Origin: Acanthacorydalis orientalis
Taxonomy: Eukaryota; Arthropoda; Insecta; Megaloptera; Corydalidae
Reading direction: 5' to 3'
Assembly (NCBI GenBank): GCA_034766995.1
Contig: CM068318.1
Location: 2,306,501 to 2,370,500 of the forward strand
DNA length: 64,000 bases
The notes below the pieces were generated by a model. That model made no database searches. It was not told where the DNA came from and worked only from the letters and a program-made list of their open reading frames with translations. Below are positions 1 through 12,559 of the stretch, piece after piece; the stretch's first letter is position 1; each line of letters begins with the position of its first letter. The position numbers were made by a program, and so were the translations under genes.

Positions 1-391
1 ATGAATGGAATCGCATGGAATTTCCTCTTTTTTATTTACCTTCGCATTGATTTTTGGGAACAGAAAAAAGTATCCAGAGCAAAATCGTGGAAACGGAGGG
101 TGTGGCATTATACAAATATTCTTTTTTGTCAAAAAGACTGTCGTGTGTGAATCTATGAAATTAAATCTTTACGCATTTCTCGATCGTAAACCTGTGATCT
201 TTAATTATCGATCCGGGAATAAATTTTCTAAACATCGGACGTATGCCAGTGTCGTGACGAATGTATATCATCCGGGAAGAGATTATTTTGAATCAGAGTG
301 AATATGTAGATTATTCTTTGAAACAAAAAGAAAGTTTTAGACGCTTTTAGGGAGAGCTCGCATTATATACAATATAAATCGGCTTACTCAC
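1..391 (-). other. sm: 5' part of a smooth/hnRNP L intron (partial)
   Basis: The minus-strand exon at 392..801 ends at a GTGAGT donor whose G is position 391. Everything to the left is therefore the beginning of the next intron, which runs out of the window. No further exon, repeat or regulatory motif is recognisable in it. Confidence 0.85.
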
Positions 392-801
392 CCTCACAAC
401 ATTGCCATACAAGCACACGAGGTTGAACAGTTTGTCAGCGTTAGCTTTCTGTGGATCTAATCCATACACCATCATGACGCATCCTTGCTGACGACCTAGA
501 ACACCTGGAGCACCACCTTGAAATGCAGTACTACCACGATCACCGAGCAGGCCACCGAGTGGTAACGGAGCTCCCATACCTCCGCTTCCTGCAAGTGCAC
601 CTCCACGATAAGCACCGCCGCCACCAAGGCCTCCACCACCAGTACTACCACCTAATGCTCCGTCTTTAAGTAACGGCGGTCCGCCGTGATGATGCGTTGC
701 CACTCCTCCGCCGCCCGGTGCGCCGCTGTAAGGGTCTCCGCCGCCGTAACCTGGAGCGAAGTCATCGTACATATGATCGTTGGCGTAGTTACTGCTTGCA
801 T
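392..801 (-). CDS. sm: hnRNP L / smooth, internal exon (Gly-rich linker and start of RRM3)
   Basis: This is an internal coding exon of the insect orthologue of heterogeneous nuclear ribonucleoprotein L (Drosophila smooth). The family consists of nuclear RNA-binding proteins with four RRMs that bind CA-rich RNA and regulate splicing. The minus-strand acceptor is TTCATTGTAG followed by ATGCAAGC, and the donor is GTGAGG followed by GTGAGT. The exon has 410 nt: two bases complete a split codon and 136 codons follow. The first third reads NYANDHMYDDFAPGYGGG, then comes a long Gly/Ala/Pro/His linker. The last part is the RRM3 beginning, VMMVYGLDPQKANADKLFN (RNP2-like strand and helix 1) and CLYGNVVR (strand 2). 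The exon ends after the Arg codon, inside RRM3, so RNP1 must lie on the next exon outside the window. The open frame continues past the donor, but that extension does not resemble an RRM. The ATG at 772 is an internal Met. The family assignment is firm; numbering within the full protein is not possible here. Confidence 0.93.
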
Positions 802-1170
802 CTACAATGAACGATACGAATTAAAAGATCGACCGGAAATATTCGTATCTACGAGTAGAACGACGGTAGCTCTCACTCTCTCTCCCTCTCCCTCTATTCG
901 AATACTTTTATAAATTATAATATTTATTCAAACCGATAATACATCATTCGATTCCCCGTCAAAAATACTCCCGAGTCGTGACTGTAATTCTGGATAAACC
1001 AGATGATTTACAATTATTTAAACGTATTGAAGTTGTTAAAGCTCGTACTTCTATTTGTAGTAATCGAAAACTGAGACCTCGACTACGATATAACATCTTA
1101 AAATCGAAACATAATTCTGGCATAGCCTATTACAGAAATACTGAATAATTTCTCACGATACAGGTCCGAT

Positions 1171-1355
1171 ACTGACGCTAGATTCTCTTTCACAGATGAA
1201 ATCTTTTTTCACCCGATGAGCCATAAAAAAAAATCTCATATATTTTAGTGTTCAGCGCTCTGGAGACGACGACGTCGCCTCCAAATACGATCGATAATGA
1301 TTTATTGAACATTTTTGCTCATCGTGCGGGCGAAGAGAATTCATTTGCGAAACTA
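1171..1355. repeat. R1 repeat, compact inverted pair
   Basis: A forward R1 arm (1171..1240, with CTTTCACAGATGAA and CACCCGATGAGCCATAAA) is followed directly by a reverse unit (1250..1355). The reverse unit carries TTTATTGAACATTTTTGCTC and GAATTCATTTGCGAAA. The two arms face each other, as expected for a small TIR or fold-back element. Confidence 0.6.
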
Positions 1356-1843
1356 GATAATTCAATAAGCCTATTTCACACCGAAGAAATATAAATACAG
1401 GTAAACCTAGACCACATGCGTCTTCGAACAATATGCGTGTTCGGTTCTCCACATGAATCCCATAAGCTTAGTTATCAAATGAAATGTTCGAAAACATCAC
1501 GGACTGACTTGAATCATTACTCCATTTATTTAAAGTTCGATATGTGCGGGTGTACAGGTATAAAGTGTACTACTATTGAGTTTTATCTGCATTAGAAATT
1601 AATATAGATGTTAAGATATGGAGTGATTGGCATAAAGATAACGGATTTTGATTCTTTCGACAGAACACATTTTGATTATATATGTGAACAGAATGTGTTC
1701 GTTCATCTACTGAAACATCTTAACACTTCTAACATGTATGAACATTTAATATACTTAACATATAGTAAGTATAATGTATCTAGAATGTCTCGCTCTTGGC
1801 CATATTTGTCGTCTATTTCACGAATGTTACTATGTAGACATAT

Positions 1844-1946
1844 GATTGTCTTTTCACAGCCTGCTACATATATATATATGTCAAGTAATATAGTTCGCTA
1901 TCTATACACATATTCAAGTGGTAGAGCAGGCTGTGACAAAACAATC
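1844..1946. repeat. Small inverted-repeat element (hairpin, MITE-like)
   Basis: GATTGT and CACAGCCTGCTAC on the left are mirrored by GTAGAGCAGGCTGTGAC and ACAATC on the right. The arms are about 24 nt with 2-3 small indels, around a centre of roughly 55 nt containing (TA)5. No clear target-site duplication was seen and the family is not recognised. Confidence 0.5.
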
Positions 1947-1959
1947 GGACATACGTAGA

Positions 1960-2640
1960 AATAGTTAACACGTGCTCGGGTCGAACGATACACGCAGTAT
2001 TCGAGATTGCCCAAGCCGACTTGCTCTCTTTCGAGTACAACAGGAAAAAGTCGTGCCGGTGTTCTGCAAGATTGCAGTCGTTCGTGGAAGAAGCTGTCAC
2101 TACGCGCAAGTAAATTCACATATAAACGTACAAGTGCGCATTGAAAGTACAGTGGACTAAACATGGAGTCGAACGTAAGAACAAGAGAATACTTTCGACC
2201 TAATTGTTCCTGATTCTATTCATATACTGTGCGTGTTCGTGCGGCCATCGAAGTGTCACGATTCAATCATTTACGATCGGCGCATCATGCCGTGACGCAT
2301 CGAGACATTCTTGTGCTAAAATAATGCATGTGTGTTCTTGTGACGGTCGATTTGACGACAAACACATATCGCGACCGCGTGCTGTTGCATAACCGACTGC
2401 GATACGTCACCGCAACCGAATTAACAATAACGGTACGGTCAATTGTGCACGATCTAGTGATCCGCTCTGTCAGAAATATAGGTTGTGCGGCGCAAACGAC
2501 AACACCCCGTACATACGGCGATGAATATATTTCGAACGGGAAATCGTCCGTACCGTTCGGCCGCATGGAAACGGTAACGTCGTTTTATCTCCGAAACGGA
2601 TAGAAATTAGACGGCACGGCCGACGAAAATACTTTCCATC
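1960..2640. other. CpG-richer intronic island
   Basis: The base composition is visibly richer in G, C and CpG than the flanks, with no tandem repeats and no transposon motif. Overlapping open frames on both strands of 60-93 codons are by-products of that composition and resemble nothing. It could be a conserved regulatory block within the intron; there is no direct proof. Confidence 0.25.
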
Positions 2641-3869
2641 GACGCCGGTCTCTTCTATAAACGAGATAACGAGTAAGCTTCGAAATCATTATACAAATTA
2701 TACATTTTCCATTGATTGGATGTAAAAATAAACTGTTTTTTCCTATCGAAAGATAATAACCGTACAATAATTAATTTCACGAAAGAGGCAGTAATTATAC
2801 AAATATTACTGAATAATCACCGGTGACATTTTATTTTTTTCACTACACCCAGTTTATATTCGAATATAATAAATCAATTATAGACATTTGTGGAACTGTT
2901 CAAAATTCGATAAGATAAAATGCTACAAACTCTATTGAATATTTGATTAACGGCGAATGGAATGTTATCTTTAAATTGAACGTCTCTATACATACATATA
3001 TAAAGAGCTTGTGGAGTTTACTCATCTATCGGAAATTTCAAATCTTTTCAGAATGGGGCACGCGGTGAGTAACGCGCTTCCAGATCGTACAACTTACGGT
3101 CTTCGGGGGAATCTAACGAACATGCTCGAAAGGAAAAAAAAACTTCTGAACATTACACCGGTACAAACAGTGGAACGATCTTCGGGCAGAGGAGTGCTGC
3201 TGTGTAGCAGAGATGTGACCGGTAAGTGATTGAAAAATAAACTGATCTTTTTAATCTCATTCCCTTTAATAAACAGAACATATAAGAAAAGGTTTCCCAC
3301 ACGAACGACGAATGTTTTAAATCGATCGTATTAACAATAAATATTTTAATAATTTAGATTATCTACTATTAGAGTATAAAATATATACAAAATATGTTAT
3401 TAATTCGCGTATGATAAATAATTCGAAACGGTTATTATTCAGTCGGATCGAACTGAATGACAAACAGTTAAAACTTCTTAAATTATACAATTCGGATATA
3501 GGGCGGGGGGGGGGGGCGTCGAATACACTTTCCTAGAGGGTCATAAAACACGAAACACATTTGAATCGCGCTGGGGAGTTCATGCAACTGAATTGTTAAC
3601 AAGTTAATCCGACACATTAAATGTTCTGCAAAGCAGCAGACAATTAAAATAATTACGAACGAAATGATTGCATACACTTCTGATGATTTAAATTGTCGCG
3701 CTGTTTCGTACTCTACAATCGTGTGCTCTCGATTCAAGTTAATTAAACTGGAATATTTTTGAATACTATTCGATGTTACTTTTGAACCATTCGATTCTCG
3801 ATTTTTACAAGATCTTCTGCCGTATACGAAAAACATAATACATACTGATTTTATTTCATTCTTAACAAC

Positions 3870-4170
3870 AGGATTCTCTCTTTCATACGGTCACAAATCA
3901 TAAACACTTTTCTGATCAGAGATCTTCAATAAATAACTATCGACAGTTTATGACTGTTGTTCATACGCATTCAGATACAAATTCTATCATCTTCAGAGTG
4001 TGATGATTCAGAAAAATTTCAAACAAGGCACAGAACACGTATTTTTCCGTACTTTGACGACGCGAAGATGGCGGAATCGCAATCGAAATGAATATAAGTA
4101 ACGATTAAAAATGATAAATAACCGATCATCGATCATTACGGCCGAACAATCATTTTCGTCACATTAAATA
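3870..4170. repeat. R1 repeat, inverted pair
   Basis: The forward unit at 3870..4018 carries TTTTCTGATCAGAGATCTTC, ATCATCTTCAGAG and CAGAAAAATTTC. A reverse unit at about 4045..4170 carries CGCGAAGATGGCGG, ATCGAAATG and ATCGATCATTACGGCCGAAC. Confidence 0.6.
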
Positions 4171-4625
4171 TCTATCTATAGACACTTCAGTTTATTTCAT
4201 GTTATTCCAGAAACGTCGCACGATACAAAACGGTATGTCCTCTCTCTCTCTCTGTCGAACGTTTAAAACTCACGAACGATTCAAACGGCTCAATACTTCC
4301 AAGCGTTCCGAATTGAAATGTGAAACGACACTTGGAAATTTACTTACAACAACGTGCTGTTACTAAAATAAGACTGGCGTTGTTTTAAACTGTACGTTCC
4401 ACGAGAGTGAAACGACGAATTCGGGAAATAAATCGAATTTGTAACTAGATTTAGTGCTCGAACCCCATAAACGTCAGCGGCCGTGAACTTCGTCTACAAG
4501 GTGTTATCGGACATGACGTCGTTAACCTTTCTTCTCTTCGTTCGATACGCATTGTTTAAAAAGTAGATAAAAGCTTATCACTATTGAAATAAATTCCTGA
4601 ACGGGCGCCTACATTAACTTTTATT

Positions 4626-4626
<1 letters not shown>

Positions 4627-4701
<75 letters not shown>

Positions 4702-4702
4702 A
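4627..4702. repeat. Compound microsatellite (CATA)n(CA)n(TA)n(TATG)n
   Basis: This array is nearly self-complementary: CATA repeats on the left are mirrored by TATG repeats on the right around a long (TA)n core. Confidence 0.95.
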
Positions 4703-4860
4703 CGGTATGTTAATATCTAAGAGTTGAAAGGTCGATTATTCACATTTTGTAAAATTAAATTGCGGAAAAACGGAAATGCTTTGTAATTACTGGAAGTAAA
4801 ATCTATTATAAAAGCAAAAAAAACGTACACTGCAATCATTGCAGTATCGTTCTGCCTCTC

Positions 4861-5100
4861 TGGCTAAATTCTCTTTCGTAAATGAATTCTGTTTTCAGGT
4901 CATATCATAAAAAAGTTCTGGTGAAACTGTTAAACAAATAATTGTTTTGTTCAATAAATTATGTTTTAATTAATGATCATATTTGCGAATGTTGCTTATG
5001 CGGACTTCGATAGCGATGCAATCGTCTTCGGAGCGTCCAATCCAAAATTCACTTTCACAAATCGCAATTTTTTTCCCTGATCAGTCAATTATTTTGTACA
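4861..5100 (+). repeat. R1 repeat, forward unit plus second truncated unit
   Basis: The first unit (4861..5040) has GGCTAAATTCTCTTTCGTAA, TTGTTCAATAAATTATG, GTTGCTTATGCG and CAATCGTCTTCGGAGCG. A second start (ATTCACTTTCACAAATCGCA at 5046) follows at once, giving two head-to-tail copies. Confidence 0.55.
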
Positions 5101-6715
5101 ACTCTTCTCCGTCTGTCGGATTACTGACGAACCCTTTATCGAAAAAAGATGTTGGTGTCGAGTCGAACTCGTTCACTGTTTCCAAATAGATATCAGCCAG
5201 GTAGCGGTTTATCTTCATGTTCAATTTAGATTTTCTTGTATTTTAACGCTCTTCATTTCAATATGTCAAATATTAATTATATTCGTTTCAATATATTAAA
5301 TTTTCAGCCAGTGTCCAGCACTGTACTATAGAATTACATAATAAAAAAGCGTCAAATTTCTATCTACACTGGAGCGTTCAGATAAATTTTATTAGAAACT
5401 TGACTGATTTAAAATACAATAGTTTTCTTGTTGATCCTGTTTCTTCGCATTGACTCCATTTAAATTTTAAAATATATTATTCGTGCATTTATAAATCTGT
5501 TACTCGTATTACAAATAAATTTTGCCGAACATTATAAAAACAATTGTCTATTGATTGTGGATTTATGAAAAATGTAATAGTAACGACTCGGCCAGAAGAA
5601 TGTGTGTCGAGCTGTTTAATAATTTTCCATTTTTCAATAGTAACTGTAAGTCGACACAGATTCGTCAAATTCAAGCACAAAGCATGCAACTTAAAAGTGT
5701 CTGTTGTATTCCGTTTTATTCTTTTTCTCTGTTCTAAGTATCTCCGACTGTCTAACTGATCTCCATACATCAGACATGAATGTCCATTTCGGAAATGTGT
5801 TGCCTGTCTGTTAACATTTCGACGATTAAAACAACTACCTCGTACTAAAATCACTCTCAAGTTTCTAAGCTCGCAGATTCTTTCGACGTACAAAAACATC
5901 CCATTGTCTTTTTCTTCTTTTTAATGACGCAAGAACAGTCTTTTCTATCTTTTATGTGTAAAGCGATGAGATACTTCTCGGGTTTCCATTCACATCACAA
6001 GTGACACTAGCGATGTAGCGAACAAATTCAAACATGTTGTGCTTTTTTTTGTTCCGACTGTGCAAAAGTACACCGTCTGTACTTGTTTACAGTTGAAATT
6101 AATGTAATATGGTTCCATATAGAATACATTTTTAGTTACATATTTACATTGGATATGAACTGGAAGTCTATCCTGTACAAAAATCTTATGTTTGCGCATA
6201 AAACTATTTATAGAATTAATATTCGATTATATACTTTACTTTATAATCAATTTTCTTAGTGACTTATTTGAACACTATTTGCAAATATTTTGATATATTT
6301 TTTTGAACTACATTTCAAGTCCATACTTTCTGTAACTGTCTATTTTTATATTAAGCCAAAATCTGTTTATAATTTCGCTAATCCTTTCACAATCCATTAT
6401 GAATTATTTCTCATTCATATCACAGTCACTTAGCACACATTTACCTGTAAAGCTCTTCGTCTTTGCTCGCAATTTCCATGCTTGAAATCTGATCAGCCAT
6501 ATGCAGCCGTTCTGTTTTATTTAAAATATTCAAATATTTAGTACATGTGTATACATTTTGGTGTTGTGAAGGTATATCACTGAATGTTATCGTTCACAAA
6601 TAGAGCGAATAGAATTGATGATAATTAATATTTTTGCAATAATCTATTGTCAGTTGGTTTCATTTCAAATAGAAAATATTTTTTTTATATATTTATTTCA
6701 ATCAATATATCGCAT

Positions 6716-6726
6716 CATATATACAT

Positions 6727-6807
<81 letters not shown>

Positions 6808-6808
6808 T
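6716..6808. repeat. (TA)n microsatellite with flanking CATA and CA units
   Basis: About 80 bp of TA dinucleotides, bordered by CATATA on the left and ACACACACA on the right. Confidence 0.95.
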
Positions 6809-7459
6809 AATTACTTAATCCCGTTTTAATGAAAAAAAAACACATTTCACTGTCGAAAGAGGTATACAAAGAATCACTGAAACACACGTCCGAATTTCCT
6901 TCAGTCTTCCAACCAGTAACGAATGTACACAGAACTACTAGTCGCACACACTTCGTCGCATGTCAATTGAAAAAAAAATCTACATACTCATTGTCACACT
7001 TTCATGTTCATCCCCATGACATTCACATTAACCTTTTCGTCCCCGCTGAAACAGTGCTCATCGGAATCGATTAGTCAAGTCAGACATTCGAAAATCAATT
7101 AATCACGTCATAATGTGTCAATTATGATACACGCCACAAAATCCAGCAGTACATGTTTTTCCCATTTATTGTATGATTTTTATTATTTCATTATTTTAAT
7201 TATTAAAAATCGGAACGAGTGTACCGGTTACACATTAGTGTGTTTGTTATATATTTTTTTATCCGAAAGGATGCACAGAAAATGTCAGTATATATATATA
7301 TATATACACATACACACACTCAGAATTTATATACAGTTTTGTGTTTGATATTTGACTTTTCCATTAATGTTACAGTAGTTTGGTGTACCGCATGATATAC
7401 GTGTTAATAAATAACAATCATATTTCAAGTGTTGGTTTCCGAATTATATTCTCGTTGTA

Positions 7460-7473
7460 ATATATATACATAC

Positions 7474-7545
<72 letters not shown>

Positions 7546-7572
7546 GTATATGTATATGTATATGTATATATA
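7460..7572. repeat. Interrupted (TA)n/(CATA)n/(TATG)n microsatellite
   Basis: A series of CATA units, two TA blocks split by TTTA and CATA, then TATATG units. It is again nearly self-complementary. Confidence 0.95.
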
Positions 7573-8084
7573 ATACATGTGGAAGAGACGATTTATTGTA
7601 TCACTCTGTTCATAATGTATGAAAAATAATGGTTTGTGTAAAAATAGAGGCGTATAAATCGTCTCTGTCATTTAAAACTATCATATATTTACATACGTTG
7701 TCTAGGATGATTTACAGAATATCTCTTTCAGAGACAAATATTAGATTTAATTACTTAACATTCTGTTCACTGAATTAATTATGGTGCAGAATTGGAACAA
7801 TGTGCTTTTTATTACAAAAAAGAATAACGTCTGTAAACGGAAGAAAATTAGTTTTTTTTTAAAAAAAAAATGCGAATTTCAGAATAGATCTTTATTTCAG
7901 GCATAGAAGTCCTGTAGAGTGAACGGTGAATCATTGATAATTTAATATCGGTTTTTGTTTATTGAGCTTGATGGACCAGACAATTAAAGTATAGTATTTA
8001 GTTCGAAATTTATTTAGAGACTGATAATTTGAATCAAGTATGTTAGATATTTTTTTATACATGGTTGATCGACGATATTGATTT

Positions 8085-8090
<6 letters not shown>

Positions 8091-8146
<56 letters not shown>
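8091..8146. repeat. (TA)n microsatellite
   Basis: An uninterrupted TA run that borders unit 1 of the tandem duplication starting at 8146. Confidence 0.95.
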
Positions 8147-8149
<3 letters not shown>

Positions 8150-8448
8150 CCATAGTTCAATGTTCTGCAGATATTGAAATGAGCATTAACAACAATCAAA
8201 ATTGATCGATGATAATTTATTGAATGTTTTTGACCAAAAAAAAACGTTGTCTGGTTTGTGGAGTGAAAACAGAAATCGTTCATGAAAGGAATACTACATT
8301 CCAAATTTATGGACAATTTTCTAAACGTCTGATTGACTATTCAAGAGTGTGACATTTCAAAGGCGATGGTTAAGATAGGGAGTTGAATTTGTGAGAATCA
8401 GTAGTGTAAATTGATTTGAAAAAAAAAAAAACGTTAAGTTGAATAAAA

Positions 8449-8450
<2 letters not shown>
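8146..8450. repeat. Tandem duplication unit 1 (contains a reverse R1 unit)
   Basis: This unit is nearly identical to 8484..8834. Both share AGATATTGAAATGAGCATTA, the R1 reverse core at about 8180..8285 (AATTGATCGATGATAATTTA, TCTGGTTTGTGGA) and GGCGATGGTTAAGATAGGGA. Unit 1 lacks about 46-50 bp that unit 2 retains. A TA array separates the units. Confidence 0.9.
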
Positions 8451-8483
<33 letters not shown>

Positions 8484-8487
<4 letters not shown>

Positions 8488-8834
8488 TTTCTATAACTTA
8501 ATATTCAGCAGATATTGAAATGAGCATTAACAACAATCAAAATTGATCGATGATAATTTATTGAATGTTTTTGACTAGAAAAACGTTGTCTGGTTTGTGG
8601 ACTGAAAACAGAATTCGTTCATGAATGGAATACTACATTCCAAATTTATTCAGAAATCCTAAATAATAAAAGTATAGAAGCTTTATAAAACAAATTCATG
8701 GCGAGTTTTCTAAACGTCTGATTGATTAATCAAGAGTGTGATATTTCAAAGGCGATGGTTAAGATAGGGAGATGAATTTGTGAGAATCGGTAGTGTAAAG
8801 TGATTTGAAAAAAAACGTTAAATTGAATAAAAGA
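8484..8834. repeat. Tandem duplication unit 2 (longer copy)
   Basis: This is the second copy of 8146..8450. It contains an extra block around 8651..8703 lying between CAAATTTATTC and CAAATTCATGG, which explains unit 1 as a deletion between short CAAATT repeats. It is preceded by (TA)n and followed by (TA)n at about 8834..8853. Confidence 0.9.
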
Positions 8835-9119
8835 TATATATATATATATATATACAAATACAGATGACATTCTGTATCTTTCAGTGAAAAAGTCAAATGT
8901 CTATTTACTGAAAGAACACGGACAGACACCTTGAGCGCGTGTTACACGCCTCACGCTGAACAAAAATAAATTCATTTTCGTCCGTGTGGAAAACCCGAAA
9001 ACATTAAAAACAAACGATAGGAAACAATCGTTTGACAAGCAATTCGAAACAGATATACAGCGACGCATAATTAATATAGAAGTGGAAATCAGTTGAACAC
9101 ATAACAAATGAGACTGAAC

Positions 9120-9570
9120 AGATAGCTAACGCGTGCGATACATCACGAGCCGAACCGTCAGAACCGAACGAAAATATCTGCACGGATTTTACAACTGAAT
9201 CGGAACTATCTGTCCTGTTAGACGTGCCGCGTATGTCTGTTCTGTATGAATGAGAGTGTGTGCGGTGTACGCGCTTGAATGAACAGAAGAAGACACAAGC
9301 GCCGGGAGCGTACATCCATGCATACACACACACAGTCAAATATCAACACTAATCTAAAACATCTGCTCGACAAAAGGTGCACCGCGAACGATGATGAGAC
9401 GCCGTGCGCTCGTCCGCCGCTCTCGCGAGTGCCGTGCCGTATGTGGGCCGCGGTGTATAAGAGCTCCGAGCCATATTTCACAGAGGACGGCCTTCGCGAC
9501 GTGTGAGGTCGTCATTCCGACGGACACGAGTGTTTCGATCGCACTTAAATCCCGATCGATAATCGTAGAA
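9120..9570. promoter_or_regulatory. CpG-rich island, possible intronic promoter/enhancer
   Basis: The sequence is markedly CpG-rich for this window (for example CGCTCGTCCGCCGCTCTCGC and GTGGGCCGCGGTG). GTATAAGAGCTCCG at 9452 could serve as a plus-strand TATA-like box. No splice-linked exon or repeat was recognised. Its function is inferred from composition only. Confidence 0.25.
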
Positions 9571-9842
9571 TAGTAAGTTATAGAATGATCGTAGATAACG
9601 GTCTAACGAACACATAAATCGTTTGATATTTTCAATCTGCATTTGCCACAATTTGCGATGAACAAGTATGTGTGAGTGAGCACACATAAACGCGAATGTG
9701 TGGGTGTGTAATCGAATGCATATGTTCGTTTTCAACGTATAACACTACCTAATTTTATACGCAGGTAAAGGAAATGATAATGAGAAAAAGATGAAGGATT
9801 TGGTACCGAGGACGGTGGCATTGGATCGAAACGCACACAGAA

Positions 9843-9960
9843 CTATAATCGAACATGATCATTATAAAAAATTATTGAATATTTTTGATCGAAACACTTT
9901 GGTATGTGGATTGTGGGGTGAGAAACGAATCGATTGGTGAAAGTGAATTTAACTGCAGCG
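9843..9960 (-). repeat. R1 repeat, reverse unit
   Basis: Reading reverse: ATAATCGAACATGATCATTA, ATTGAATATTTTTGATCGAA, then TGGATTGTGGGGTGAGAAAC and GGTGAAAGTGAATTTAACTG, which is the R1 terminal arm. Confidence 0.6.
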
Positions 9961-10210
9961 CTAGATCTATATTCTGATTCATATTTAAATTGTTATCTTA
10001 ATTTTTAATATTTAGAACTTCCTCATGTATTAAACTTAAAGATATAGCAAGACCTGTATATAGATTCTTCTCTAAAATGAAGGAAAAGCATTTGCACAGA
10101 GCAACAGTGTCAGAACTGACTTTGAGATTTATACACTTTCGACGGGCGAAGAAAACAGTCCAAGCACAAATTAACGTTAAGATAAAAATGCTAAGACGAG
10201 AAATCGTTAC

Positions 10211-10382
10211 TCAGATTTTCACAAATTAATTCTTTTTTCATCTCATACATCATGAAAACATTTTAGATCAAAAATGTTCAACAAATCGTTATCGGTACTT
10301 ATGGTTTACTTATTATCGGTTTACTTATGCGCATTTGCTTAGCGATTCCATCATCATCTTCAGTGCGCCAAGATACAAGACA
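10211..10382 (+). repeat. R1 repeat, forward unit
   Basis: It carries TTTTCACAAATTAATTCTTT, AGATCAAAAATGTTCAACAA, TTATGCGCATTTGCTTAGCG and CATCATCTTCAGTGCGCCAA in the usual R1 order. A local duplication of TTATGGTTTACTTAT/TATCGGTTTACTTATG lies in the middle. Confidence 0.65.
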
Positions 10383-10551
10383 TTCTTGATTCAGCCATTT
10401 TTTCGATTCTTCTACACCTCTTCAATTTCAATTCACCACTGAATCTGTTCGAATATCGTCTTTTAATTTTTATATTTTCTCTCTGTTATTTCTGGTTAAA
10501 TCTTCGATGACAAATATTTAATCCAGCCAGGTATTTTCAGTTTAACAGAAT

Positions 10552-10567
10552 TCTCTCTCTCTCTCTC

Positions 10568-10619
<52 letters not shown>
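10552..10619. repeat. (CT)n(TA)n compound microsatellite
   Basis: About nine CT units run into a TA array of about 48 bp. Confidence 0.95.
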
Positions 10620-10620
<1 letters not shown>

Positions 10621-11975
10621 CAGATATGTACAATGATTTTTTTCACTTAAGCAATTAAACGAAGCTTGTACGTAATTACAAACTTCTGTTTATAACGAGA
10701 CAACTTCAAAGCGATTAACTGTTTACGGTTAGTTTAATATCATAATAAGTTTTTGAAGTCTTCGGTACGTGCATATCGTTTTCGTTAAAAATAAACTCAT
10801 TGCATAAGATATGTGTGAGTAAACTAATGTGTATAATAACAATAGACCGACCGGCCTCTATTTATAGATACTAAATCAATCACTCTCTGACCGTGACTGC
10901 GTGAAGAAAATGTTTAAACACTGATTTTCAATTCTCGCGTCCCGCAATTATATCTCCTTATTGTTTTTTTCCTTCACAACATCAATTTCGAATTGTTTAA
11001 ATGTGTCACGGTTGATGGACGTGGATGACTGTGACACGTGCCGAGAGTTATTTCTAATCAATTTTTTTTCGTTCTTCGGGCTGTAAATCCCTCGGATGTA
11101 AAATTGAAACGTTGCTCATTGAAGATAAAGAAGAAATATCAAATGATGACCATTAGAAAAATAACATTTTTTTTTAATCACATAATTTTAAAAATTAACC
11201 TTGTACTTTGTTAGGATTTTTCGTTAAAATATCTACAGTAATTATTTTTCAATAAATAGTTAGTAATTTAGTTATCAACAAACTCTAACACGGATTATAG
11301 GTAAACTGGAAATTTGATTATGAAATTAGAAAATAGCTTTATATATATATATACATACATACATACACACATACATAATTCTTGAAAGATTGAATAGAGA
11401 TAATAAACAAATCAGATCGTTTCCATTAGGAATTGAACAAGAGAGTGACTGGGGAATATGAACAGAACAAAACTTGTAAATGTTTAAGCGTATCGGTACT
11501 TGTTTCTCTCGAGTGTGAAAAATCCATTTTCTCAATTCTGCCAGTTTCTCATTCGGCGGACGATATTACACGAATAAATTTTACCAGAAAATTTCGTTAA
11601 CATATTTATTCTCTCGTAACGTGAAAATTTCATCGAGCATCGCAACGAGACTCGATACGATGTCTTTGTTTTCGTGTATCTACTTGTGTGCATTTTTTTT
11701 TTTAAAAAAGCGCCGTGAACAGTACGCTTTCTCGAAGATGATGCGGTTCATTGAAATGGGAATCAAATTGAAGTCTTATCTATGTTTCATTTTTATTTTT
11801 AGACAATACTGCATCCACATCATTGTACAGTTCCGATACTCGATTAATAGACCAGACAATAAGGTAAATACTGTTATCAAGTACCATAATTGTCCCGTTA
11901 CCTGAACTGAAAAATTGTTAATGGGTGAATAGGAACCCGTCCTGTTGTCCAGAGAACTGATTAACAGAAATAATA

Positions 11976-12434
11976 CTAGGTGTAGAAATTAATTCGATTC
12001 TTTTTTTTATATAGAGAGCGAATGTTTACGAAAAAATGAAATACATTTCAATTCTCAAAATATCTCCCATTGTGTCGTATAACTGTCAGGTAACTGACGA
12101 ATCTCCTGTCGAAAAAGAGACGGCGGCATTGAGCCAATGAAATAATGCATTTCTCGGACCTCTTCCACTGTTTTATGCGTCACGACACCTTCCACGAGGG
12201 CCGAACAAATCATTCTAGTAGCTTTTTAGCAGGATTTTTTTCAACTGGAACATGAAAAATATGCCTGATATGCTGATTTTAGGACGCCAGCGTATTCACT
12301 ACTGTTGTGTTAGGTTATGCCCACTGCTCGGTCGAGATAACTAGTGTTTTTAAATATTAAGATTGTCGCCCCGAAATCCTAAAATGATATGACTGTTTCG
12401 ATTTAAACGCACTGAATTAAATTTCGCATCTAAA
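11976..12434 (-). mobile_element. Internally deleted mariner derivative, reverse copy
   Basis: This is a minus-strand member of the mariner-derivative family. The 3' terminal arm (TAGGTGTAGAAATTAATTCG) is at the left and the 5' arm (ACTGAATTAAATTTCGCATC) at the right. Read on the minus strand, it keeps the transposase C-terminal remnant (a decayed LPDS..QWEIF motif) and an N-terminal remnant (about 12150..12290), with no catalytic core between. Frameshifts and stops show it is dead. Confidence 0.7.
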
Positions 12435-12559
12435 AAATTAACAATACGTTTCCGGTAAGCCGCTCTCTCGATATCAGCGTTTCAACTGTGAGGAGCAGAG
12501 ACATTAGACAAGAACACAAGTGTTAGGAAAGATTCCATCATCTTATCAAGTATTTTCGG

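Noticed and set aside
347..391. Continuation of the hnRNP L frame beyond the RRM3 start
   Set aside because: The residues after NVVR (VSKPIYIV..) do not resemble RRM3, and the GTGAGT donor lies exactly there, so this is intron.
3011..3229. Plus-strand frame of 72 codons followed by GGTAAGTG, possible exon
   Set aside because: A donor-like GGTAAGTG at the end is suggestive, but there is no family match, no acceptor logic and no partner exon on the plus strand.
3505..3516. G homopolymer of 12
   Set aside because: A simple repeat too short to interpret and prone to sequencing error.
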